In this document: piece after piece, positions 1 through 8,379 of the stretch
Layout of the letters: each line of letters begins with the position of its first letter
Position numbering within the stretch: the first letter of the stretch is position 1
NCBI GenBank assembly: GCA_030789695.1
Contig: CM061141.1
Location: 194,691,689-194,755,688, forward strand
Length of the DNA: 64,000 nucleotides
Reading direction: 5' to 3'
DNA from: Scilla litardierei
Lineage: Eukaryota; Streptophyta; Magnoliopsida; Asparagales; Asparagaceae
Translations under genes and position numbers: made by a program
The notes under the pieces: generated by a model
What the model was told of the DNA's origin: nothing
Databases searched by the model: none
Seen by the model: only the letters and a program-made list of their open reading frames with translations

Positions 1-264
1 CCATCTTCTTTGGTTGGGGTCGGGGACCTTATTCTCAATCACTTTCATAGCAAAGGTAGCACAGGGAGATTGGCTAAGACAGTATTAGCAGTGATGGTTT
101 GGCACATCTGGAGAGAGAGAAACAGGAGAATCTTTGAAGGGACCAGCCAAATTAAGACGGCTCTGTTCGAAGATATTGCTGAGGATGTCAGAATCGCCTT
201 GAGGCATGTGTGTTGGGATCATGATGAGGGTATTGCCCCTTTTAACTGGGGGCTTATTGTCTAG
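1..264 (+). pseudogene. LINE ORF2 C-terminal end (zinc-binding RT domain), partial
   Basis: This reading frame is open from the first base of the window and ends at a stop at 262-264. It encodes the last 87 or so residues of an L1-type LINE ORF2. The block VMVWHIWRERNRRIFEG is the hallmark of the zf-RVT tail of plant LINE polyproteins. The same tail occurs in the minus-strand LINE at 12832-13233 (MVWHLWKKRNKRGFEG, then ELFEDIA), so the two copies belong to one family. The endonuclease and reverse transcriptase lie upstream of the window and cannot be judged. The family acts in target-primed reverse transcription. Activity here is unknown because only the end is visible. Confidence 0.85.
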
Positions 265-417
265 GTTTTCTTTATATTGTATTCTGTTGCTGCTTTGGCT
301 CTACGGGTAGCGGAAGGTGTCGTGTATCGGTCGGGGTAATGGTGCTTGTGCCTTACCCCTCCATACACACATCCTTCTTCCACCCTTGGGAGAGTCTTGT
401 ACCTATCTTCTGATATC

Positions 418-423
418 AATAAA
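418..423 (+). terminator. LINE polyadenylation signal AATAAA
   Basis: AATAAA lies in the 3' UTR about 20 bp before the (TA)n tail. The equivalent signal in the homologous minus-strand LINE is at 12655-12660. Confidence 0.6.
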
Positions 424-439
424 GATGCAAAGCATATTC

Positions 440-442
<3 letters not shown>

Positions 443-499
<57 letters not shown>
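443..499. repeat. (TA)n microsatellite, LINE tail
   Basis: An uninterrupted TA dinucleotide run of about 57 bp joins the 3' ends of two convergent elements: the plus-strand LINE on the left and the minus-strand ORF1-only element on the right. Confidence 0.95.
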
Positions 500-502
<3 letters not shown>

Positions 503-513
503 GGATAAGCAAC

Positions 514-519
514 TTTATT
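514..519 (-). terminator. polyadenylation signal of the ORF1-only element
   Basis: AATAAA on the minus strand lies about 14 bp before the (TA)n tail. The spacing resembles that of the two full LINE copies in the window. Confidence 0.5.
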
Positions 520-625
520 CATATACTCAACAAATTACAATATTGGTCTACAAATAGAACCAAACATATAACTCAATGAAGCAAAACATAAATAATCCTT
601 CAACTCTAAAAGAGAGCAAGGAATA

Positions 626-2014
626 CTAACGATAATTAGAATTCCGATTATTCCTTGAGCTTTTCCGTCTAGGTGGATCCAAACAAATCTTTTTAAGTGT
701 CTTTAAGTTAGGAGCTAAGCGGCGCATTTCATCCTCCCACTCTTGGTTTATCGTTGTAGCATCTCCATCAAATTCTTCCACCCATTCATCCTCATATTCA
801 TCTTCATCAACATATCCATCACCAACATTGTCTGGGTCATCAACGCGATCACTAGCAGAAGGGCCCCCAGTTCCCGTAGATTTTGGAATTACATGTATAT
901 CCGCTGCCTCACCATTAGTAACATCTACATTTCCATTTGGTTGGCATCCAGTCTCTATACCAGAAGGCCCTCCAGTCTCTATCGTCTGGGCCACAGTAGC
1001 TGACAAACATCTACTCGTATCATTCCCTTCATTAATTAACACACTCCCATCCGCAGACAGTTTAGATTTGCCTTTTTCCACCCAAACCTTTTTAAACGGA
1101 CATTGAGAGGATGAATGACCAAAGCACTCACACGTTGGACAACTTGGAGGCAAGTTTTCATATTCCACTTTGATGATCACATTCTCCTCATCCTCCATAG
1201 CAATCTCTATTGTTTTTTGCAACTTGGTCTTTGCATCAATTTCAACAAAGCATCGTGCATAGGTGTACCTTTCACCAAAAGCTGTAGCCTTATCCAGAAA
1301 TAGAGGCTTCCCCATGGAGCTGGCAATTATACTTATGCATTCTGTAGACCAAAATTTAAGGGGCAGGTCAGGAAATCTTACCCATACTGGAATTGATGAC
1401 AGAAGATCTCTGTCCATTGTGAGGTCTGGAGTCCAGCGTCGTAGCACTATCACCCTTTTATCAAACATCCAAGGCCCTCCTTAAAGTACCCTGCTGCAAT
1501 CTTCTTCCAACTCAAACACGAAGAAGAAAAAACCATTTTCTCTAGAGTGGACCTGTAAAGTACCCTTTGGCCGCCACAAACGATGGACACAGGCACGAAG
1601 ATGAGAATAGAAAGGTTTGTCACCCACAACATAACCGGCTAGACTTCGTCCCCATTTTACAACATTTGTAGAGATTGCTTCCTGCGGAATCCAGGGGACA
1701 GTCTTGCCTGAAGGGACCTCCCGAGGAGGATAGTACGAGCATTTGCTAACCTCTTCAACATCTCGCCCTACAGAAAACAGCGAACTCCAGGTTTCACGAC
1801 CAGTCTTCGCCACCCTCAAAGGAGTAGGTGATTGGCCAGCAGCTTTCTCCTTCCGTATGTTAGTAGAATTCCGTTGTAGTAGAGGGTATTCTTCAACATA
1901 ATCGGGTGTTGACTTTGCTACAGCAGATGTTGTCTTCCTTTGAAGACAGTAAGAAGAACATCGATGATAAGGGTTTCCCGCGTTAATACACGCGGGATTG
2001 GATCTGCTGCCCAT
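626..2014 (-). pseudogene. LINE ORF1 protein (DUF4283 plus CCHC knuckle), one in-frame stop
   Basis: This ORF1-type protein is predicted to bind LINE RNA. One frame runs from ATG at 2014 to the stop at 626, broken only by a TAA at 1481-1483, immediately before the conserved GGPW block. Upstream of the stop are about 177 residues with the first half of DUF4283. Downstream, VWVRFPDLPLKFW completes the domain, and CPTCECFGHSSSQC is a perfect CX2CX4HX4C zinc knuckle about 110 residues later. The C-terminus is acidic, then basic. The stop sits where relatives usually have a Glu or Gln codon, so a single point mutation is enough to explain it. An ATG at 1466-1468 could reopen the second half. Family assignment is firm; function in this copy is unlikely. 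Confidence 0.8.
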
Positions 2015-2562
2015 GATCTACTACATTGAGAGCAGGCCGAAAGCCCTCGTCACTGGAGCAGATGCACAGATCTGTCACCCAACAGGCAGCCCTGGATCAG
2101 GCACTCGAAATCACGGATCTCCGACGTTGAACGCCTGAACGCCTGTTCACTGTAACGGATCGTCTGACGCTGGATCGTCGGATCACAACTCCGATCCTAT
2201 CCGAAGGTCCGATCAGATCTGAGATCACTGGCCCGATCTCCGATCCGACTTGACGATTGACGATCCGATCCGATCGGAGAAGTCGCTGGTGCTCAGATCT
2301 GATGGGGGCTCAGATCCGAAGACACCGCTCCGATCAGATCACTGGCTGTGTGCAGATCTGAAGGGTTCTAACGCTCCGAGGTCTGACGCCTGAGGGAACC
2401 GACGCCGTGAGGATAGACGCCGGCCTGCCAGCGGTGAGATCTCCCAAAATCGCCCCAGAAATCGCCTATATTATTTTTCAAGAGGGGTACTTTGCCAGTG
2501 TGTTATTATGATGTTCTTTAATTTCTCAATAATAACATTCAACGTCGTGCGACTTGGTCAAC
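2015..2562 (-). other. GATC-rich putative 5' region of the ORF1-only element
   Basis: There is no credible coding sequence. Between about 2100 and 2400 the tetramer GATC recurs very densely, in variants such as GATCCGATC and AGATCTGA, and the stretch is richer in G+C than its surroundings. It lies directly upstream of the ORF1 start, so it is probably the element's 5' UTR or internal promoter. Bases 2460-2562 are AT-rich and unassigned. Confidence 0.4.
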
Positions 2563-2586
2563 ATATATATATATATATATATATAT
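2563..2586. repeat. (AT)n run flanking the MITE
   Basis: A short AT dinucleotide run directly abuts the left terminal inverted repeat of the MITE at 2587. It could be the target duplication of the neighbouring insertion or part of an older TA tract. Confidence 0.8.
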
Positions 2587-2964
2587 GGCAATCTTCGGGT
2601 GCGAAAAAACCCATGCGAAAGCCGTGCGAAAACTTTATTTTATTTTTTTGAAATTTTTTTTTCAAAAATTCTTTTTTTGATGTTTAATCCATACAATTAT
2701 ATACCCCAGGGAAAATAATGGGTGAACCCGTTGGGGATTAGAGCACACATCCACCCGTTACAAATTTAATGGTCTCAAAACGTGCGAATTTGATGAAATG
2801 CCTTGATCGAAGGCCAAATGACATTATTTCGGAACCATTATTTTTTGAGGGGGGTATAACAACATATAATGAGGGTGGAAAAAAGAATTTTTGAAAAAAA
2901 AATTTCAAAAAAAAGATGAAAACATTTTCGCACCGTGCGAAATGTTCTCACATGAGGATTTACC
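2587..2964. mobile_element. MITE with long terminal inverted repeats, TA-flanked
   Basis: This 378-bp element begins GGCAATC and ends, on the other strand, GGTAAATCC. The inverted arms extend about 85 bp each side. Their inner part is nearly perfect: a T-rich block with GAAATTTTTTTTTCAAAAATTC on the left at about 2650-2672 reappears as its reverse complement at about 2885-2905. The outer part shares repeated GTGCGAAA words but is diverged. It is flanked by TA on both sides, compatible with a Tc1/mariner-type TA duplication, although the surrounding TA runs make that ambiguous. It has no coding capacity. Confidence 0.6.
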
Positions 2965-2990
2965 TATATATATATATATACATATATATA
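2965..2990. repeat. (TA)n run between the MITE and the Helitron end
   Basis: A TA-rich run of 26 bp with one C. The Helitron terminus (minus-strand CTAG) lies immediately against it, so the Helitron joined within an A-T dinucleotide, as the family prefers. Confidence 0.8.
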
Positions 2991-3019
2991 CTAGTCATAA
3001 CCCGTGCCCGCGGGCACGG
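2991..3019 (-). mobile_element. Helitron 3' terminus: hairpin plus CTAG
   Basis: On the minus strand an 18-bp perfect palindrome (CCGTGCCCG/CGGGCACGG, 3002-3019) is followed seven bases later by CTAG (2994-2991) and then a T. A GC-rich hairpin a few bases before CTRR, inserted next to T, is the defining 3' end of Helitrons. Many plant families share the CCGTGC..GCACGG form. The matching 5' end (TC...) lies at higher coordinates and I could not identify it with confidence. Confidence 0.7.
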
Positions 3020-4219
3020 TTCATTTAAGATTTTCCCTCGCGAAATCTTTGTTTTCCAAAAAATTATTATCACATCCAAAATTTAAAAGAACAACAAATT
3101 TGCGTAAAAATAATAACGGCACAGGCGCCTGCGGCACGGAACAACAAATTCGACGTGGGCGCCTTCGGAGCGGAACAAAAAATTCGGCATAGAATAACAA
3201 ATTCGGCATGGAGACTTAGCGTGAAAACATTTAGCGGGCGCCTTCAGTACGGAAGCACCGAAGCCTTTGCAATTGAAGTATGAGTTGATTGTGCTAACAA
3301 CCAAGTGTTTCTTGAAGAGATTTGTCCATGTCGCTCAAGGATATAGGGGTGTTGCGCCGCCGCAGTTGCAGTTCCTTGCATACTTCATCACTTAACGTTG
3401 TTTTTGTTTTTCATGTATGAATGAGTATATGTATGAGTATGTATACGAAGCACAGGGCATGCATTTGTGTTTCTCTATATGAATGTATGGATGATTGGTC
3501 TTTGAATATCTGGTTGATGCCAATATCTGTTTGATTGCTCAATTGGTTCATAAATAGGTGCATTGCTCATTAGGGGATGTTTTACTGCTCTCTCTTTGAT
3601 TGCTTACTTAGATTATATTGCTCTTTAGAGCTGTATATAGCTTGTAGCCAGAATAGGTTCATTGCTTATTTCACCACAATTCACACATTGTTTATTTCAC
3701 CACAATTCAGACAACAGTTCACCAGATATAGCCTTCACCCATATATAGAGCCTGGGGACAGCCTAAAGATATTTCAACATGTAGTTCACCATATTTCAAA
3801 CCATTTCATCTGCTCATTTCATTACTCATTTCATCATACAATTCATCACATTTCAACCAGCATTTCATTACTCATATTACCACTTATAATATGCTCATTT
3901 CATGCAAAAACATTTCAACCCACATTTCACCACATTTCATCACATACTAACATGAAGAAACTGCCCATCATACAGCACATATCAGCACCACAGTTTCTGA
4001 CTCTCTATGTATTTCATTTAAACTCCTACTTTATACAATTTTAAAACAAATGATGTGTGCTAAAAGAATTTATCATTTACCAAAATACAATCAGGTGTTG
4101 ATACAATTTAAATACAACCATGTTGTAGTACATTTCAGCTAAAAGCCAATTCTCCTTGAAGCTAATTGAACAAATTCTCCATTACAATCATTAAATTCAT
4201 CCCCACTTCGGTAACATAC
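3020..4219. other. AT-rich Helitron 3' region, no gene
   Basis: Near 3110-3250 the words GGCGCCT, TCGGC and CGGAAC recur, giving a GC-richer subterminal block. The remainder is low-complexity (CATTTCA and CACAATTCA words at 3660-3950). I see no conserved protein-coding signal. A TTG-start frame at 3577-4044 is Ser/His/Phe-rich and has no recognisable domain. Confidence 0.5.
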
Positions 4220-4575
4220 CTCTCGACTAAGTTAACATAACATAATGGGAGGGACATGCCATCATCATCTTCATCCCCACTTCGGGTACTGCTCCGTGAA
4301 TACCAAGAATGGTATCTGCTGGGCAAAAGCTGGTGCTATAAAAGTTCATTCCAGAATTTCCTATAAGTCAGTTTGCATGACCCCGTTGACAAAAAATGCA
4401 TAATTAAAAAGTAAACTTCCCTAAGGTCAATGTCAACATCTGGTTCCATAGGTTGCCTTGAACTCATATCTGGATCAATAGGGTTGACCTTTACCGACAC
4501 CTTTGTTGAAAAATGTAAAGGTGCCATACCAGCTAATGATGCATCCACAGATGGTTTATGCTTCCTGAGAGACAT
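4220..4575 (-). pseudogene. BRWD/PHIP-like bromodomain-WD protein, first exon fragment
   Basis: The minus-strand ATG at 4575 opens a frame beginning MSLRKHKPS and containing DVDIDLREVYFLIMHFLS, then FWNELL and, after one in-frame TAG (4336-4338), HQLLPSRYHSWYSRS and acidic residues. This matches the N-terminus of plant bromodomain and WD-repeat proteins (PHIP/BRWD type), where the same blocks precede the WD40 repeats. Coding similarity stops at a good splice donor (AG then GTATGT at 4219-4214), where the host gene would continue into its next exon. None of the WD or bromodomain coding sequence follows. The TAG replaces the usual Glu of the NELLEHQLLP block. It is therefore a captured first exon with its 5' UTR, now a pseudogene. 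Confidence 0.8.
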
Positions 4576-6049
4576 TCTTCATGTCATACCTGGAGTTCAA
4601 TACAAAAAAGCATATCAGGAAGAATACACACCAACCATGACCAACAGAACACTAAAATCAGCTTTGAACAAACTAATTTAAGGGTAGAGATACACTAACT
4701 TGTAGAGGAAAAAAGAGGAGATATGTTTCAGCAAGCAACTTATTAACTGCTCTGTGAAACATGACTTATACGGACTCAACAAAGAGAGAACATAAACATA
4801 TTTCTAAAATGGTATCTGAAGGGTTAGTCATCTCCATTACTTATTTGAAAGCATTTACTTCAAAAAAACGTTGCAAGCATTTTTGTACGAATGTACTTGC
4901 ATACATGCTACATTTGTATTTAATTTGTTTCCATGAAAATGTACATGCTACCTTCAGAGATGGCGTTGCATTTGTTGAGAGCATCGATGTAAGAGAAAGG
5001 GCTAGAAACCAACCAAATGAATACCCATAACCCCATTAAACTAACAAAATGAATACCAAATGAAGAAATGGGAAGCATAACATTTAGGCAACCAAATAGC
5101 ATCAATAATCATCCAAATATGAGAAAACATAATTCTAATCAAAATAGCATCAATAATTACCAACCAACCACCAAATACGAATTACATAATATCACCAACC
5201 AAATCAAAATACCAACATCACCCATTGTGTATAAGGTTATAAGCATCACAACTAATTATAAAACCTAAGATCAAAAGGGTATGAGCACAACCAAATTAAC
5301 ATCAAATGTAAAAAAGACCCATATTTAAAAACTTCTTAAAAAGAGAAATTGAAAGCCAAAAAATCAAAACTAAAAAGAAAGAAGAAAAAGTTACCAAAGG
5401 TGGATTGGGCAGGGGGAGAGAGTTTATGGTGGGCAGTGCCGTGAGAGAACCTGACATTGATCAAAGGTCCAACAGCATGCCCAGACCCCGCATGGCTGTC
5501 GTGCCCTGCCGCTTCTTTCAACATAGTATCAATTTGAGAAACATTAAAACAATCGAATCCATCAACTTAATAAAGTAAGAACAAACTCAGTTTACTTTTT
5601 TTGTTGACGTATCAAGTTGCCAAAATATATTACAAAATGCATAGCAATTAGAAGAACTAAACTAATCTTTGTTCAAAATATACATATCAAGAAGTAACAA
5701 TGCACCCAAAAAATAAATAAATTAACTAACTAATAAAGAACATTTTAAAAATTGACAAAAGTTAAGTATGTGCTGCTAGCAAAACCCTTGCTTTTTCTCT
5801 CATTAACTAACTAATAAATAACATTTCTATTTGTCTCTCATGTTTACCTAGAATCGATGGTTTCGGATTGAAGAGGCTTGGCAGCCACACTTGATCTAGC
5901 ATCACCTCCCATCTGGTTCCTTCTCAACCACTGCTGCTGAATTTGCTGCTGATTCTGCAAAGAATTGCGCCGCTGAACATCAACTGATGATACATAGAGG
6001 TTTGGCCACGTCAATTGGTTCCTTCTCAATCCCATCTGGTTCCTTCTCA
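4576..6049. other. AT-rich stretch, no identified gene
   Basis: The first part may be 5' UTR and intron of the captured BRWD-like fragment. A possible minus-strand exon at about 5397-5524 has raised G+C and ends at a donor-like GTAAC, but I cannot assign it. Bases 5593-5706 are one copy of a direct repeat. The rest is A/T-rich without a coding signal. Confidence 0.4.
5593..5706. repeat. direct repeat, copy 1 (partner 6530-6643)
   Basis: About 114 bp beginning at a T-rich TGTTGACGTATC block and ending AACAATGCACC match 6530-6643 with only a few differences. The repeat brackets the nucleoredoxin-like fragment. Confidence 0.85.
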
Positions 6050-6172
6050 ACCACTGTCCTTCAACTGATGATACACAGAGGCTAACAATGGGGTGAAGTT
6101 CTCACACTTGGTGTACCAGTTTGCACCGAAGTACAATCCAATGGTGTTTCCCCCAATATCGTTGATACTGCC
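6050..6172 (-). pseudogene. nucleoredoxin-like exon fragment
   Basis: On the minus strand, after a splice-acceptor-like TCGCAG at about 6173, the frame reads GNTIGLYFGANWYTKCENFTP and then LLASVYHQLKDSG. In plant nucleoredoxins the same block reads GKTVGLYFSAxWCPPCxxFTPxLxxVYxxLK, the thioredoxin fold and redox site. Here the first catalytic Cys is Tyr (WYTKC), so the redox motif is lost. Only this one exon is recognisable. The adjoining 5844-6050 region partly duplicates its end: a block with CATCAGTTGA and TGGTTGAGAAGG occurs twice. It is interpreted as a captured, decayed host exon. Confidence 0.65.
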
Positions 6173-6529
6173 CTGCGATTCGAAAGAAGATATCAGTGAA
6201 ATGGCATACATATTATATAATGCTTTCTCTAATGAAGTTCATGAGGACTCAATTCAATTCTATCCTCAAGGGGGCATTAACTCTTGGCCATGAATATTAT
6301 AATCACATAATTCTCTAAAGATTATGGAGCTACCCAACAAAGAGAAAACTACATGACAGGAAATCAAAAAACTAAGAATTGTTTGTTTACATGGGTACTT
6401 AATTGGATCAGTCTACAAACTCGACTTGTAACCATATTTCAATCCAACTTACAAAAGTTGTGTCTTTTTGCTACAGATAGAAAAAAGAAATAGAATTCAA
6501 TAAACACAATAAACACAGGCAAAATATAT

Positions 6530-6643
6530 TACTTTTTTGTTGACGTATCAAGTTGCCAAATATATTACAAAATGCATAGAAATTAGAAGAACTAAACTAA
6601 TCTTTGTTCAAAATATACATATCAAGAAGTAACAATGCACCTA
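6530..6643. repeat. direct repeat, copy 2 (partner 5593-5706)
   Basis: Near-identical copy of 5593-5706 in the same orientation, about 0.94 kb away. It suggests a local segmental duplication or nested insertion bordering the nucleoredoxin-like exon. Confidence 0.85.
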
Positions 6644-6964
6644 AAATATACTTTTTCTCAATATAATATGCTTCATGTTTAAGTCTCTGCTTTGGACTCA
6701 CTAAAAATTATTCTCAAGCACATCTTCTTTCATTCTAACATGGTGATTCATGTCTCTATGTACAAAAAAAGAAACAAAATATGCAAGGGTTTCACATTAT
6801 ATGTAATAATGTAATACCCTGAGTAGGTATATATGTGCCTAGAAATTACATAACTTAATGCATCTGATTACATACAAAATGTGGCTTAAGACTGAATTAG
6901 TTCAGCAACCTATTTAGTCATGATGCAAGTCATTGCTCACCAACATTGTTGTATTCAGTACGGA

Positions 6965-7540
6965 AACAAATCATGTAATTGCTTCATCCTTATTGATGTC
7001 TTTGGCCGTTGCCATCATTAAGTACTCCGTATTTATGTCATCAAAACTGCAATTTGGCAATAAAAGTATTAAATCTAAAAAGTGTTAGAATGCTTCAAAT
7101 ACTACTGCAATTCCTGTGAAAATTTTCATACCAGCCTTTGAAGTAGGCATAGGGCTTGTACAGATCTACCAGACGCATTACAAACTTATACTTGCGGTTA
7201 AGTACATTGTAGAGTTGCGAGAATGACTGGCAAAGTACCACATTAACCATATGCAACACCTAAATGCAAGAAAGAAAATAATATATCACAATAACACGAA
7301 CAAAGACTCTAAACACCAAGAACTCACCTTTAATGGCAACCTGTATCTGAGAGCCATATATACACGGAAGAATGCCATGTTCTTGAACAAAGGGATTTTA
7401 CGGATGGCGATTGGCTTCCCATTTTCCCAGTTGGCAGATTTTTGATGAAGTAGTTATATCCGCAGACCGCTAGAGTGGAATACTTCACATGATTGCTCAT
7501 CGACCATTTCAAAACTGTATATTCAGTATTCACCATTCAC
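6965..7540 (-). pseudogene. fatty acyl-CoA reductase (FAR/CER4-like) fragment with introns
   Basis: Three minus-strand exon pieces line up with the central and C-terminal part of plant alcohol-forming fatty acyl-CoA reductases, which reduce acyl-CoA to primary alcohols for wax and suberin. Piece one (about 7540-7328) carries YNYFIKN, then, in a shifted frame, GKPIAIRKIP and FRVYMALRYRLPLK. It ends at a donor GTGAGT. A 68-bp intron (7327-7260) follows. Piece two (7259-7132) encodes LNRKYKFVMRLVDLYKPY. The next intron runs from GTATG (7131) to TTGCAG (7047). Piece three begins at 7046 with FDDINTE and stops after about 25 codons. The spliced junction falls in the conserved FKGxFDDxNTE block. 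The frameshift in piece one and the missing Rossmann-fold half make it a pseudogene. Confidence 0.75.
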
Positions 7541-7772
7541 CAGGATCTATTAAACAAAGCCATAGGAAATTTCATGGAGTTGCATTGCATTATCATAGTA
7601 GTTGCTTGTATAATTGAAGATTTCTTACTCTAATCAACTAAAAAATATTTAATAAATGTAAAATGAGTATAATCATCAAACAAATCCATTGCTGGAAACC
7701 ACACCCAGAATAGGATTCAAACATTTAACCAACCAAACTATAAGGAGAGAGAAGACAAATCAGGGTAATGCC

Positions 7773-7868
7773 AGACTCTTGGTTATGAATTATTTAACCA
7801 ACCAAACTACTTGACACAGAAAGATCCAGCGTGCTTCCTCCATTAAAAAGGGCATCTTGTAAGCAGTA
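7773..7868. repeat. direct repeat, copy 1 (partner 8285-8379)
   Basis: About 96 bp starting AGACTCTTGGTTATGAATTA recur at 8285-8379 with several substitutions and small indels. The surrounding sequence is not shared. Confidence 0.7.
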
Positions 7869-8284
7869 AGATCTTAACGTCATATAACAGTGCTGTTGCG
7901 ATATTTTGTTGATTGTGCCTTAATAATATCATCTTTGAGTAGTGCAATAAGCTTGCAGATCTAATTAATGGTGTCCTTGTTCTTATATTTACTTAATATC
8001 AAAGTTTCAAATGATTCGGTTATGGTGGAGAATGAAAGCAAGGTCAAATAAAGAAAATGACATCAACTTCATCAAACACTACCAAACTTGCAATTTCAAT
8101 CTCATTTGCAATTTGGTTGTTCTACAGGTTAAGGTTTCAATCATTCAATGCATGAAAGCCTATCATATTCCTGCTTGAGCTGCATGCATGCAGTCATAGT
8201 TAATTACCAGTCAGACTCAATGGAAATTGGAATGATCTTGAATTACTGCGTCTCATCGTGCAGCTGCTCATGGCTGATAATGAT

Positions 8285-8379
8285 AGACTCTTGGTTATGA
8301 ATTATTTAAATTCCCCAACTCCTTAACACAGAAATATCCAGCTTGCTTTCTCCATTGAAATAGCCATCTTGTAGCAGTA
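8285..8379. repeat. direct repeat, copy 2 (partner 7773-7868)
   Basis: Diverged second copy in the same orientation, clearly older than the 5593/6530 pair. Confidence 0.7.

Larger units (their letters stand above)
1..499 (+). mobile_element. 3' end of an L1-like LINE with (TA)n tail
   Basis: The ORF2 tail is followed by about 155 bp of 3' UTR, an AATAAA signal at 418-423 and, about 20 bp later, a pure (TA)n run at 443-499 where an L1 would normally have poly(A). The minus-strand LINE at 12582 ends the same way: its last bases before the tail include TGATATTAATAAAG, against TGATATCAATAAAG here. This supports a LINE family with TA-dinucleotide tails. The 5' part lies outside the window. Confidence 0.75.
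500..2460 (-). mobile_element. ORF1-only LINE-like element (half-LINE)
   Basis: Read on the minus strand, this element has a GC- and GATC-rich 5' region (about 2015-2460), an ORF1 of the DUF4283/zinc-knuckle type (2014-626), a short 3' UTR, an AATAAA signal (plus-strand tttatt at 514-519) and a (TA)n tail. No ORF2 follows: only about 110 bp separates the ORF1 stop from the tail signals. It is either an internally deleted LINE or a non-autonomous lineage keeping only the RNA-binding ORF1, comparable in layout to mammalian HAL1. The right-hand boundary is uncertain; 2460 marks where the GC-rich sequence gives way to AT-rich DNA. Confidence 0.55.
2991..7540 (-). mobile_element. Helitron-like body carrying captured host gene fragments
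   Basis: From the CTAG terminus rightward lies AT-rich DNA with no transposase or Rep/helicase, but with fragments of at least three unrelated host genes. All are on the same strand as the Helitron end, and introns are retained. Host gene pieces in one orientation inside a body ending in a Helitron hairpin are the pattern of a gene-capturing, non-autonomous Helitron. The right limit given is only the last recognised fragment. Similar AT-rich sequence continues to about 12.4 kb, so the element may be much longer or several elements may be nested. Confidence 0.5.

Noticed and set aside
4681..4692. Possible Helitron 5' end (TCTCTAC preceded by A on the minus strand)
   Set aside because: A seven-base match is expected by chance in 10 kb, and it would exclude the other captured fragments; not reliable.
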